Positions 10,949-17,996 of a stretch of DNA of 64,000 nucleotides are shown in pieces. The translations under genes and the position numbers were made by a program. This DNA is from Limnohabitans sp. T6-20 (lineage in GTDB: Bacteria > Pseudomonadota > Gammaproteobacteria > Burkholderiales > Burkholderiaceae_C). The notes below the pieces were generated by a model. That model was not told where the DNA came from. It made no database searches and saw only the letters and a program-made list of their open reading frames with translations. The stretch is taken from NCBI RefSeq assembly GCF_003063505.1, contig NZ_NERW01000002.1, positions 248,001-312,000 on the forward strand. Reading direction: 5' to 3'. How positions within the stretch are numbered: position 1 is the stretch's first letter; every line of letters begins with the position of its first letter.

Positions 10949-10956
10949 TTCGAGTT

Positions 10957-11373
10957 TCAGTTATTTCGTGCTGCTGCGACTGCTTTGATTTCGATGAGCA
11001 TGTTCGGACGTGCTAGCGAGGCGATGCCCAGGATGGTCCATGCAGGAAAGTCAGTCTTGATGAACGCATCTTTAATTTCCCGAAAAACAGTCAGCTGTTC
11101 ATCAATGCGAACATGATAGGACACCAGCTCCACCAAGTCCTCAAAGCCTAAGCCTTCGTGCTTGAGAATCGCACCAAGGCGCTGAAAAGCCAGTCTGATT
11201 TGTTCTTCGGCGCTCTCTGGCACGGTTCCATCTGGACGCAATCCCACTTGCCCAGCAATGAAAACCAAGCCACCTGCCTTGACAGCGGGTGAGTATTTGA
11301 AGAGATCAAAAACCTTGTTGCTCCCAAAAGTTGGGTCGTTTTCGGGCAGGCGAAGGCGTTCAATGGTGCTCAT
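10957..11373 (-). CDS. RidA/YjgF-family protein lacking the catalytic Arg
   Basis: The 138-residue protein has the Rid fold (VKAGGLVFIAGQVGLRPDG; EEQIRLAFQRLGAILKHEGL; ARPNMLIEIKAVAAARN). Classical RidA hydrolyses reactive enamines/imines made by PLP enzymes and needs an Arg in a PAR motif. Here that segment reads FPAWTILGIASL, so Arg is replaced by Trp, and imine deaminase activity of the RidA type is not expected. The gene has a good ribosome site (AAGGA) and lies in a minus-strand run with the flavin monooxygenase. By analogy with RutC in the uracil-degrading Rut pathway, it may process a product of the oxygenase; this is inference. Confidence 0.88.
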   Translation of the reverse strand: MSTIERLRLPENDPTFGSNKVFDLFKYSPAVKAGGLVFIAGQVGLRPDGTVPESAEEQIRLAFQRLGAILKHEGLGFEDLVELVSYHVRIDEQLTVFREIKDAFIKTDFPAWTILGIASLARPNMLIEIKAVAAARNN

Positions 11374-11392
11374 GGTGGGTCCTTTTTAAAAA

Positions 11393-12595
11393 TCAAATAC
11401 GCGCATTAGGGGGTAACGGCAAGCCCAGCAAGGCCAGGCCTAACAGTTCTGCAGAGGGATTGGCCTGCATCAGGAAATGCGAGGCCATGCTGTGCAAGTC
11501 CCTGAAGTAGCGCTCGATGGGGCCAGTCGGAAGCAAGCTTCCGCCCAAATTCCTGACCAAAGCGTCGCATGCAGTGAGCGTCGTGTCACAGATGGTGGAG
11601 CCATTGGTTCGGTAACGTGCGCGCTGTTCAATGGAGAACGGGACACCCGCTACAGCTTGATCCCACATTTCATCGACATCATGCATCAGCTGATTGAATG
11701 CCATGTCAATGTGGCTCGCGGCTTTACCCAGCTCGGCAAGAGAGAAGCGATCTTCAATTTGCGGAGCCTTCAATCCTGCAGGTATTCTCTTTTTGATCGT
11801 GTCGATGTAAATGTCCAGCATGCCCGCAGCCACAGAGGTGATGGCGGCGGCCACCGACATCACAAAGAGGCTCGTGTGTGGGATACGGTACATGGGCCCT
11901 CGGTTGCGCTCAACGCCGGGGAATTTTAGTTGCAGAATGTCTGTCCACAGCAGCGATCTGTATGCTGGAACGCGCTCTTCGTTGAGATAGACATCCTTGC
12001 TGCCTGTCCCCTGCATGCCGAAAACATTCCAGCTGTCATGATCGATTCGGAAACTCGACTGTGGCACCAGTAGAAGCCTCATTTCACTTGTGCCGTTTTC
12101 AAGCGGCACCTCCACGAGAGTGGCAGCCCAGTCCGCGATGTCAATCCCTGATGCGTATGTCCATTTGCCAGTCAGAACATAGCTATCGCCTTCTTGACGT
12201 GCGGAAACTCCTCTGCCTACATTGCCCGTCAGTGCTATGACGATAGCGTCCTTTCCCCCGGCAAAAACATCGTCCTGTGCACGAGTGCTGAACATACCCG
12301 CCATCCATGGGTGAAGACCAGCGAGGCTCAGAATCCATGCCGTGGCACTGTCTCCGCGCCCAATTTCTCTTGCCACGCGCCACAGCGTTGAAGGACGCAT
12401 GCCATAACCGCCATTCTCTTTGGACTGGCAGATTTTGAAAAATCCAGCTTCTCTCAGTGCCGTCCCGATTTCGGATGAGATACGCTTTTGAGAGTCGTGC
12501 AACGGCCCCTGTTGTTTTAAGAGAGGAATCAAAGCTCGTGCGTTTTCTAACAACGAAGCCACGCTGGGTTCAGGTGAATTTAGGCGCATGTTCAT
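11393..12595 (-). CDS. Flavin-dependent monooxygenase, acyl-CoA-dehydrogenase fold (HsaA/HpaH-like)
   Basis: The roughly 400-residue protein has the acyl-CoA dehydrogenase fold but the hallmarks of group D oxygenases such as HsaA and HpaH C2: GKWTYASGIDIADWAATLVE, VFGMQGTGSKDVYLNEERVP and a C-terminal LGGSLLPTGPIERYFRDLHS. These enzymes use reduced flavin from a separate reductase to hydroxylate or oxidise aromatic or heterocyclic rings. The reductase is the next gene upstream. The start at 12595 was preferred because earlier in-frame codons (to 12688) overlap the reductase gene and add an unusual N-terminus. The substrate is unknown. Confidence 0.85.
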   Translation of the reverse strand: MNMRLNSPEPSVASLLENARALIPLLKQQGPLHDSQKRISSEIGTALREAGFFKICQSKENGGYGMRPSTLWRVAREIGRGDSATAWILSLAGLHPWMAGMFSTRAQDDVFAGGKDAIVIALTGNVGRGVSARQEGDSYVLTGKWTYASGIDIADWAATLVEVPLENGTSEMRLLLVPQSSFRIDHDSWNVFGMQGTGSKDVYLNEERVPAYRSLLWTDILQLKFPGVERNRGPMYRIPHTSLFVMSVAAAITSVAAGMLDIYIDTIKKRIPAGLKAPQIEDRFSLAELGKAASHIDMAFNQLMHDVDEMWDQAVAGVPFSIEQRARYRTNGSTICDTTLTACDALVRNLGGSLLPTGPIERYFRDLHSMASHFLMQANPSAELLGLALLGLPLPPNARI

Positions 12596-12641
12596 GGATG
12601 ACTCGACGGTGTGTGATTGAGAAAGTGACCGATTCAACGTC

Positions 12642-13124
12642 TTATGCAGCCAATGGCAAATTGGCATACCTTCCTGATGCATAGACAAGTGCTGGAGAAG
12701 CTAAATTGCCACCGCACATCGAATCGACTTGGCCGTAGACCACAGTGTGGTCACCCATTGTTTGAGTCGAGTGAATAACGCAGGCAAAACTGGCGTTGGC
12801 ACCCTCCAATAGAGGTGTTCCTTGCTTTGTGAATTGCCAGCTGGCGGGACATTGGTCTAAGAACTTTCCGCTGTAGTGCCTGGAGATAGCGTCTTGATCG
12901 GCTGCAAGAATGTTGACGGAAAAATTTTTCTCTTTGAGCAATACAGGCAACATCCGACTCTCATTACGAATGCATGCCAAAAGAATGAGTGGTTCGAGAC
13001 TGACTGAAGTCACAGCGTTGGCGGTCATGGCAAATACTGAATCTGATGATTGCGTCGCGATGACCGTAACGCCTGTCACCATGCGTCCCATGAGCGATCG
13101 GAAATGTTGTTGCTGTGTTGTCAT
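12642..13124 (-). CDS. Flavin reductase component of the monooxygenase
   Basis: The protein belongs to the flavin reductase-like (FMN-binding split barrel) family: FRSLMGRMVTGVTVIATQ at the start, SLEPLILLACIRNESRM, KNFSVNILAADQDAISRHYSGK, and GDHTVVYGQVD. It would pass FMNH2 or FADH2 to the oxygenase encoded just downstream. The ATG at 13124 has GGAG seven bases upstream, so I prefer it to the in-frame ATG at 13151, which has a weaker site. It is the first gene of the minus-strand operon and faces two GTATC-N4-GATAC palindromes. Confidence 0.88.
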   Translation of the reverse strand: MTTQQQHFRSLMGRMVTGVTVIATQSSDSVFAMTANAVTSVSLEPLILLACIRNESRMLPVLLKEKNFSVNILAADQDAISRHYSGKFLDQCPASWQFTKQGTPLLEGANASFACVIHSTQTMGDHTVVYGQVDSMCGGNLASPALVYASGRYANLPLAA

Positions 13125-13177
13125 GCGGTAGCTCCAGATGAGTTGACTCATGATCCATCTTCTGCCCGCTTATTTCC

Positions 13178-13191
13178 GTATCTGCGGATAC
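13178..13191. promoter_or_regulatory. Palindrome GTATC-N4-GATAC, putative operator 1
   Basis: GTATC TGCG GATAC is a perfect inverted repeat with the 14-bp geometry used by Crp/Fnr-family regulators and fits GTA-N8-TAC. It lies just upstream of the flavin reductase gene. A second copy is centred 67 bp away. Confidence 0.55.
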
Positions 13192-13243
13192 AGCTTTGAG
13201 ATTTTTTATTCCGGGAAATCACCTAGGAGCAACGGGTCAACTT

Positions 13244-13259
13244 TGTATCGCTAGATACA
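13244..13259. promoter_or_regulatory. Palindrome TGTATC-N4-GATACA, putative operator 2
   Basis: TGTATC GCTA GATACA is a perfect 6-bp-arm inverted repeat with the same core as the palindrome at 13178. It lies about 90 bases upstream of the binding-protein gene. The pair in a divergent promoter is the natural target for the Crp/Fnr-type regulator of the island. Confidence 0.6.
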
Positions 13260-13349
13260 GAGAGCCAAGTGCATGCAGACCTAAAGTAGTGTCCATTGCA
13301 GATCAGAACACTGCAGTTGTGCTCTTCATTTTCAAAACAGGAGATATTC

Positions 13350-14369
13350 ATGTTCAACTTCAAGGCCCACCCCGTCTTACAGGTAGCGTTTTCGCTTGCA
13401 GCTTGTATGCCTGTTGCGGCGAATGCGCAAAAGATGCTTGCATCTACCTGGATGCCTCAGACCCATGAAATTTCTCGCACGATGATGGATTGGGCGAAAG
13501 AGGTCGAGCGCGCCACCGATGGTCGGGTAACGTTCCAGCTCCTTCCCAAGCCCGCTTCAACGCCTCCAGGAAGTTTTGATGCTGTTCGCAATGGTGTCGC
13601 TGACCTCAGCTTCACAGTCCATGGTTATACGCCTGGGCGATTTGTGCTGACTCAGGTCGCAGAATTACCATTTCTGGGCGATTCAGCAGAAGCCGTTTCT
13701 GTGGCCTATCAAAAAATTTACGAAAAGCACTTCGCGCATCTGGGGGAGCACCAGGGTGTCAAGGTCTTGGCTGTTTTTACGCATGGGCCGGGGATCGTTC
13801 ATAACAGCAAGCGTCCAGTCAACTCCATCGAAGACCTGCAAGGTCTCAAGCTCAGGGTGGGCGGTGGAATGGTCAATGAAATCGCTAAATCGGTAGGTAT
13901 GAACGTGACTTTGAAGCCCGCTCCGGATACCTTTGAACTACTCAGTAGTGGGGTCATGGATGGATCGCTGTTGCCCGCGGAATCGATCGACGCTTATCGA
14001 TTAGACAAATTGATCAAGTACTCCACAACATTTCCAGGGGGACTCTACAACACAAGCTTTGTCATGATGATGAATTCCAAGAAGTTTGATGCGCTTTCTG
14101 ATAAAGATCAAAAAGCCATTGAAAAACTGGCAGGAGTTGAGTTGGCGCGAAAGCTAGGCCGGGCTTGGGACCGAGCCGACCGTAAAGGCATGGCTTATAT
14201 GCAAGCGGGTGGTGTGAGCGTTGTGAAGGCTTCACCTCAATTTGTCAATCAGATTCAAAGCAGGGTGGCTTCATTAGAGACCCGTTGGGTGGATGCATCG
14301 AAGGCTAAGGGCGTACAGAACCCAGCCGCTGTGCTCAAGGAGTTCCGGCAGTTGGCCGCCTCACAATGA
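13350..14369 (+). CDS. TRAP-transporter substrate-binding protein, DctP type (orphan)
   Basis: The start at 13350 has AGGAGA upstream and opens a signal peptide (LQVAFSLAACMPVAANAQ); an earlier in-frame codon at 13296 lacks this. The mature protein shows DctP features: IEDLQGLKLRVGGGMVNEIA with the conserved Arg that usually binds a substrate carboxylate, and YNTSFVMMMNSKKFDALSD. TRAP systems import organic acids and related compounds by the sodium gradient. No DctQ or DctM membrane gene lies in the window, so this periplasmic protein must use a membrane part encoded elsewhere or act as a sensor or chaperone. Confidence 0.9.
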   Translation: MFNFKAHPVLQVAFSLAACMPVAANAQKMLASTWMPQTHEISRTMMDWAKEVERATDGRVTFQLLPKPASTPPGSFDAVRNGVADLSFTVHGYTPGRFVLTQVAELPFLGDSAEAVSVAYQKIYEKHFAHLGEHQGVKVLAVFTHGPGIVHNSKRPVNSIEDLQGLKLRVGGGMVNEIAKSVGMNVTLKPAPDTFELLSSGVMDGSLLPAESIDAYRLDKLIKYSTTFPGGLYNTSFVMMMNSKKFDALSDKDQKAIEKLAGVELARKLGRAWDRADRKGMAYMQAGGVSVVKASPQFVNQIQSRVASLETRWVDASKAKGVQNPAAVLKEFRQLAASQ

Positions 14370-14393
14370 TCCAATTGCTTTCAATGAGACTGC

Positions 14394-15701
14394 TTGGATT
14401 TCACGCGCATCATGACGATTGAAAAATTTCAAAGACATAGAGCCTGTGGCGATCTGAGCGCCTTGTCGCTTGTGCAGAGTGGGCTGGAGCGTATCCATTC
14501 GATGGATGGTGAGCATGGTGCCTGGGTGCATATCGCAGATCCGGCCTCGCTGCTCCAGTTGGCGGCGGCCAGTGATGCGCGGTGGAAGTCAGGAGCATCC
14601 CTTTCGCCGCTTGATGGCTTGCCTTTTTCTGTCAAAGACAGCCAACACGTGGCCGGGATGCCAACGACGTTTGGCTCACTGGCCGCTGATCCTGTAATCC
14701 CTGCGCAATCGAGTCCAATTGTTGAGCGTTTGCAAAAAGCAGGTGCGATTGCGCTGGGCAAGACCTCATTGCCCGAGTTTTCATGGAAGGCTACGACAGA
14801 GAGTCCGAGATCGGGGATCACACGTAATCCGAGATACCCGCAATACTCTCCCGGTGGAAGCAGTGGTGGGGCCGCAGTGAGTATTGCCCAAGGTGCTTGT
14901 TTCCTGGCAACAGGTACAGATGCAGCAGGTTCTGTCAGGATACCGGCGGCATTCACTGGCACTGTTGGATTCAAACCCAGTGACAGCATTGCACTGTCCA
15001 CGGGGGCTGTAGAGGGCTTCAAGCGGATTGGTCACTGGGGCTTGCATACTCGGACTGCGGCCGACCTCAATATGGTGTGGAGTGCTTTGTACGAGAGTGC
15101 TGGTGCGCCAAATCAATTGCGGTGGGCATGTATTGATCCATCAACACGCATGGGGCGCCGAGCAAAATTGTTTTACGACGCCCGGGTGGCGCGTATGGTC
15201 GAGCTCTTTGGCCCTCCGACAGCGGTTTTTCGACCGGATTGGTTGTCTGCGGGCCAAGCCATTTACAGTTTGTACTTGCGGGGGTGCTCTGAGACAGTTG
15301 CACGCATCAACATGTCGGGACTTCAGCAAGTTGATCTTGGTCTTGCCGACTTTGCCAATCGCGGTGCTTTTGTGAGTGCGCAACAGCTCGCGCAGGCAAT
15401 TGACATTCAGGACAGACTGCGCAGCATGCTCGATCAGATGTTTGAATCAGTTGACATCCTGGTGATGCCCACCGTAGCCTTTGATCCTCCTCTGATTGGC
15501 AAGGAGTCTCCTGAAGAGGCCGGCGTTAAAGATTGGCTTGATTGGGCGCACTGTACTTATTTGACTAACCTGACTGGTCACCCTTCGCTTAGCCTACCTG
15601 GGGAGCTCGAGGGTGTACCCTTTGGGATGCAGGTAATTGGTCAAAAGGGGCGAGACGCTGAGTTGTTGGCCGCATGCGTGAAAATCGAAAGATTGATGTG
15701 A
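14394..15701 (+). CDS. Amidase-signature hydrolase
   Basis: The protein belongs to the amidase signature family, which hydrolyses amide bonds with a Ser-cisSer-Lys triad. All three parts are visible: Lys81 in GLPFSVKDSQ, the Gly/Ser-rich YSPGGSSGGAAVSIAQG with the cis-Ser at 156-157, and nucleophile Ser180 in GTDAAGSVRIPAAF. A substrate cannot be read from sequence; GatA is unlikely because no GatB or GatC is near. The start is uncertain: a TTG at 14394 with GAG upstream, or ATG at 14412. It follows the binding-protein gene by 24 bases and probably shares its promoter. Confidence 0.9.
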   Translation: MDFTRIMTIEKFQRHRACGDLSALSLVQSGLERIHSMDGEHGAWVHIADPASLLQLAAASDARWKSGASLSPLDGLPFSVKDSQHVAGMPTTFGSLAADPVIPAQSSPIVERLQKAGAIALGKTSLPEFSWKATTESPRSGITRNPRYPQYSPGGSSGGAAVSIAQGACFLATGTDAAGSVRIPAAFTGTVGFKPSDSIALSTGAVEGFKRIGHWGLHTRTAADLNMVWSALYESAGAPNQLRWACIDPSTRMGRRAKLFYDARVARMVELFGPPTAVFRPDWLSAGQAIYSLYLRGCSETVARINMSGLQQVDLGLADFANRGAFVSAQQLAQAIDIQDRLRSMLDQMFESVDILVMPTVAFDPPLIGKESPEEAGVKDWLDWAHCTYLTNLTGHPSLSLPGELEGVPFGMQVIGQKGRDAELLAACVKIERLM

Positions 15702-15829
15702 ATTGAATCGCCATTTAGCAGCTTGATCTGACGACATTCAAATTGGTCTTTTCTTTTACGGAGGGTCTTTTGGGGTAGCTGGTAAAAAAGCCTCCTGCAG
15801 GCCCACTAAATCAATGTGGTTATTGAGAT
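15702..15829. other. Island right-end non-coding stretch
   Basis: No gene is visible. GCCCACTAA at 15801 also occurs at the left end in the terminator stem (10037), which might reflect paired ends of the former element, but the match is only nine bases. Confidence 0.3.
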
Positions 15830-15842
15830 GTCCACTCCGCCA
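15830..15842 (+). repeat. Putative attR: second copy of the tRNA-Asp 3' end
   Basis: GTCCACTCCGCCA is identical to the last 13 bases of tRNA-Asp and has the same orientation, but no tRNA body precedes it. A strong terminator follows eight bases later, as expected behind the original tRNA gene. Confidence 0.7.
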
Positions 15843-15850
15843 AAAAAATG

Positions 15851-15888
15851 AAAAACCGTTGTAAGTCTCTGATTTACAACGGTTTTTT
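15851..15888. terminator. Strong bidirectional terminator beyond attR
   Basis: A perfect 14-bp inverted repeat AAAAACCGTTGTAA/TTACAACGGTTTTT with a 9-base loop has T-runs on both strands. It probably ended the tRNA operon before the insertion, and it overlaps the end of the FtsH remnant on the other strand. Confidence 0.85.
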
Positions 15889-16119
15889 GTTTTTGAATCT
15901 ACTTGATTGAATTAGGGATCTTGTCAAGGCGCAGGCGTGATCTCTCATCCCCCGGTTGCGCTTTTCAACGCTTACCATGGTGTGCTCGACCGCGGCCATG
16001 AAATCTGCCAAGTGAACGCCACCGGTTTTGCGGTCTATTGTCACAATCGCCGCTTCATTCACCAGATTGGCCCACTCTGCTCGGGCGAAGCCAGGGCATC
16101 CCATTGGTGAAATGGGCAA
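15874..16119 (-). pseudogene. Remnant of an FtsH-type AAA+ protease gene
   Basis: The 81-codon stretch encodes GFARAEWANLVNEAAIV, then VHLADFMAAVEHTMVSVEKR and NRGM. This matches the end of the AAA+ module of FtsH (GFSGADLANLVNEAAL, then a D/E-F-x-x-A-x-x-(K/R) segment and a -R-S/N-x-x-(L/M) end). The Walker motifs and the zinc-protease domain are missing on both sides, so it is a gene fragment. FtsH copies next to Hsp20 genes are known in transferable proteostasis islands, and an Hsp20 gene is the neighbour here. The tail after GMRDH is unrelated sequence. Confidence 0.7.
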
Positions 16120-16210
16120 CAGACATCGTGCGCAGAAAAAACGACAGTGGCCAAGGGGCTTGCAAAAGCCCTTGGGGCGATGCGTAATTCCACCGCGCTC
16201 CTTGTTGTCA

Positions 16211-16228
16211 GGCAGCAGGGATGCTGCC
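16211..16228 (+). promoter_or_regulatory. Leader hairpin upstream of hsp20
   Basis: GGCAGC/GCTGCC forms a 6-bp stem with loop AGGGAT, ending about 12 bases before the Shine-Dalgarno TGGAG of the Hsp20 gene. Small heat-shock genes often have RNA thermometers, but the hairpin does not include the ribosome site, so this is only suggestive. Confidence 0.3.
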
Positions 16229-16253
16229 TATTTGGATAGATGGAGAACACACC

Positions 16254-16688
16254 ATGAGCAACCTCACACGATTCAACCCATTCAGCGAATTGCGCGACCC
16301 TTTCAATGAGGATTTTTTCAAAGGGTTTGCGATGCGTCCTATGCACCGACTGATGGAGGGCGAGCCTCAGATGCGGCTGGATTTGACAGAAGATGACAAA
16401 AATTTCTTTGTCAAAGCCGAAATTCCAGGCGTCAAGAAAGAAGACATCAAAGTGTCTGTGGAGGGCAATCAGGTGTCCTTGAGCGCCGAAGTGAAAAAGG
16501 AAAAAGAAGAAAAAGAGGGCTCCAAGATCATTCGCAGTGAGCGCTATTACGGAAGCGTCGCACGCAGCTTCACCTTGGATGAAAGCGTGGACCAAGCTAA
16601 GGCTTCCGCCAAATACGAAGACGGTGTGTTGCAGCTGACTTTGCCGAAGAAACCCAACGGCCAAAGCCATTTGCTCAAGATTGCCTGA
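16254..16688 (+). CDS. Hsp20/alpha-crystallin small heat-shock protein
   Basis: The 144-residue protein has the alpha-crystallin domain at about residues 40-144 (RLDLTEDDKNFFVKAEIPGV, KKEDIKVSVEGNQVSLSAEV), with the A-x-x-x-(D/N)GVL motif seen as KYEDGVLQLTLPKK. The domain holds unfolding proteins in the cytoplasm for refolding by DnaK or ClpB. The start at 16254 has GGAG upstream; an earlier in-frame ATG at 16221 lacks this. The short C-terminus ends SHLLKIA and contains an L-x-I-like anchor. It sits among other stress-type genes. Confidence 0.93.
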   Translation: MSNLTRFNPFSELRDPFNEDFFKGFAMRPMHRLMEGEPQMRLDLTEDDKNFFVKAEIPGVKKEDIKVSVEGNQVSLSAEVKKEKEEKEGSKIIRSERYYGSVARSFTLDESVDQAKASAKYEDGVLQLTLPKKPNGQSHLLKIA

Positions 16689-16752
16689 TGACCCGGCTTG
16701 GGCTGCGGCCCAAGTGGTGCAAAGCCATTTTTGTGGGGCTTGACCCCACTTC

Positions 16753-17331
16753 TCACACCAGAATGTGGTGTTTGCCGATCGGGTGCACGCTGCTGGCCTG
16801 TGGACCTTCATCGCCGATGTCTTCGACGTAATACACAGGTGTACCGATCTGCAGCTTGTCCAGGTCCTCGCCCACGAGGCTGTTGCGATGGAAATAAAGC
16901 CAGCGACCATCGACCGATTCAATCCGCCCGAACGTTTTGTCTGGCGCGATTTCAGTGATGTGTCCATGCGGTCTTTCTTCGTGCTGTTTGACATGGCCTT
17001 GCTGGTGCCTCACCAGGTCTTCCAGTTGACGGCGCATGGCATCGAAAGCATCTCGAATGGCCACATACACGTCGATGTAAGCGTTGTTCTGGTCGGGCTG
17101 TCGGTCTGCAATCAGTTCATGCCCGGGAACCTTCACACCCATGCGCACATGGAAATGGTTGCCTTGGGTGTGATGTCGGTGCAGCTGTTCGATGGTGACA
17201 TGGCAGTTGTGGAGGCTGGGGTGAAACTTTCCCAGTTTGTCGGCTTGGTGGCGTATGTGGGTCTCAAGGGCCTCGGAGTGGGCCAGATGATGAAAATGGA
17301 TTTCCAGAGGAACGGGTGCTGTGGGTTTCAT
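16753..17331 (-). CDS. Ribosome-hibernation factor-like (HPF/RaiA) protein with cold-shock-like tail
   Basis: The 192-residue protein has an N-terminal sigma-54 modulation/HPF fold (EIHFHHLAHSEALETHIRHQ, then NNAYIDVYVAIRDAFDAMRR) and a C-terminal segment GHITEIAPDKTFGRIESVDG followed by WLYFHRNSLV, which resembles a cold-shock RNA-binding domain. HPF-type proteins bind the 30S subunit and stop translation in stress. The start at 17331 follows AGGA; upstream in-frame codons add a tail not seen in the family. Proteins with this pair of domains occur in proteobacterial stress loci; the role of the tail is inferred, not shown. Confidence 0.85.
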   Translation of the reverse strand: MKPTAPVPLEIHFHHLAHSEALETHIRHQADKLGKFHPSLHNCHVTIEQLHRHHTQGNHFHVRMGVKVPGHELIADRQPDQNNAYIDVYVAIRDAFDAMRRQLEDLVRHQQGHVKQHEERPHGHITEIAPDKTFGRIESVDGRWLYFHRNSLVGEDLDKLQIGTPVYYVEDIGDEGPQASSVHPIGKHHILV

Positions 17332-17534
17332 GGTTTTTCCTGTAGTCGAGACCCCATGGGACATTAACGGAGCCGGCACGGGTAGAGAGGATCGTCATGC
17401 CATGGTGGCGGGCTTTGGATGCCTGGTCTGTCTCTTGACTCACCGAAGCGGTTTGCAGGCGGTTAACCAAGGCACTGACAACCGAGGGTGCGCAAGGCAC
17501 GATGCCAACCGGGTGACATCTCTAAGGAATCATG

Positions 17535-17996
17535 ATGGGTAAACAATTGACAGCGGGCGATATTTGCAAACGCAAGGTCACCGTGGCTTACAAAAAAACC
17601 AGTGTGGTGGCTGCAGCGCAGCTCATGCGCGAAGACCACGTGGGTTCCTTGGTGGTGGTCAATGACGAGAACGGCAGTCGTCAGGTGTGTGGCTTGATCA
17701 CCGACCGTGACATCGTGATGTCTGTGGTCGCCACCGGTTTGGTGCCTGAGCCTTTGTGTCTGGAGGACATCATGACTGAGCGTGTGGTCACGGTGAACGA
17801 AGCCGACTCCTTGCTGGACATGATGCGCTGCATGCGTGAGCATGGTGTGCGGCGCTTACCCGTGGTCGGGCAGCAGGATGAGCTGATGGGGATCGTGAGC
17901 ATGGACGATGTGCTGAAAATACTTGCCCAAGAGATGAACGCGTTGGTGGGCACCATGGAGACAGGCATCAGGCAGGAGCGAGAGCGCCGTCAGTGA
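17535..17996 (+). CDS. Tandem CBS-domain protein
   Basis: The 153-residue protein consists of two CBS domains: TAGDICKRKVTVAYKKTSVV with MREDHVGSLVVVND, and then LEDIMTERVVTVNEADSLLD with MREHGVRRLPVVGQ. CBS pairs bind adenine nucleotides and act as energy or redox sensors. There is no attached catalytic domain. Two ATG codons follow AAGGA; 17535 has the better spacing. Stand-alone CBS proteins are common in universal-stress and thermal-stress clusters, which fits the Hsp20 and HPF neighbours. Its partner is unknown. Confidence 0.9.
   Translation: MGKQLTAGDICKRKVTVAYKKTSVVAAAQLMREDHVGSLVVVNDENGSRQVCGLITDRDIVMSVVATGLVPEPLCLEDIMTERVVTVNEADSLLDMMRCMREHGVRRLPVVGQQDELMGIVSMDDVLKILAQEMNALVGTMETGIRQERERRQ

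Larger units (their letters stand above)
9997..15842. mobile_element. Putative 5.8-kb genomic island in tRNA-Asp, without integrase
   Basis: The stretch between the two copies of the tRNA-Asp 3' end carries genes unlike the flanking housekeeping runs: a Crp/Fnr regulator, RidA-like protein, flavin monooxygenase, flavin reductase, TRAP-type binding protein and amidase. Its sequence is visibly less GC-rich than gltX before it. Just past the right repeat a long hairpin terminator follows, as expected for the original terminator of the tRNA operon, while the left junction now has a second terminator that probably came with the insert. No integrase or transposase is visible, so the island is either a remnant or was moved in trans. 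This is inference from repeat plus content. Confidence 0.6.

Noticed and set aside
10035-15809. GCCCACTAA at both island ends as integrase arm sites
   Set aside because: Nine bases of identity can arise by chance, and at the left end they form part of a terminator stem.
16149-16190. Sigma-32-like promoter (CTTGCAA) before hsp20
   Set aside because: The -10 half does not match the CCCCAT consensus, and the region is part of a hairpin, so I could not support it.
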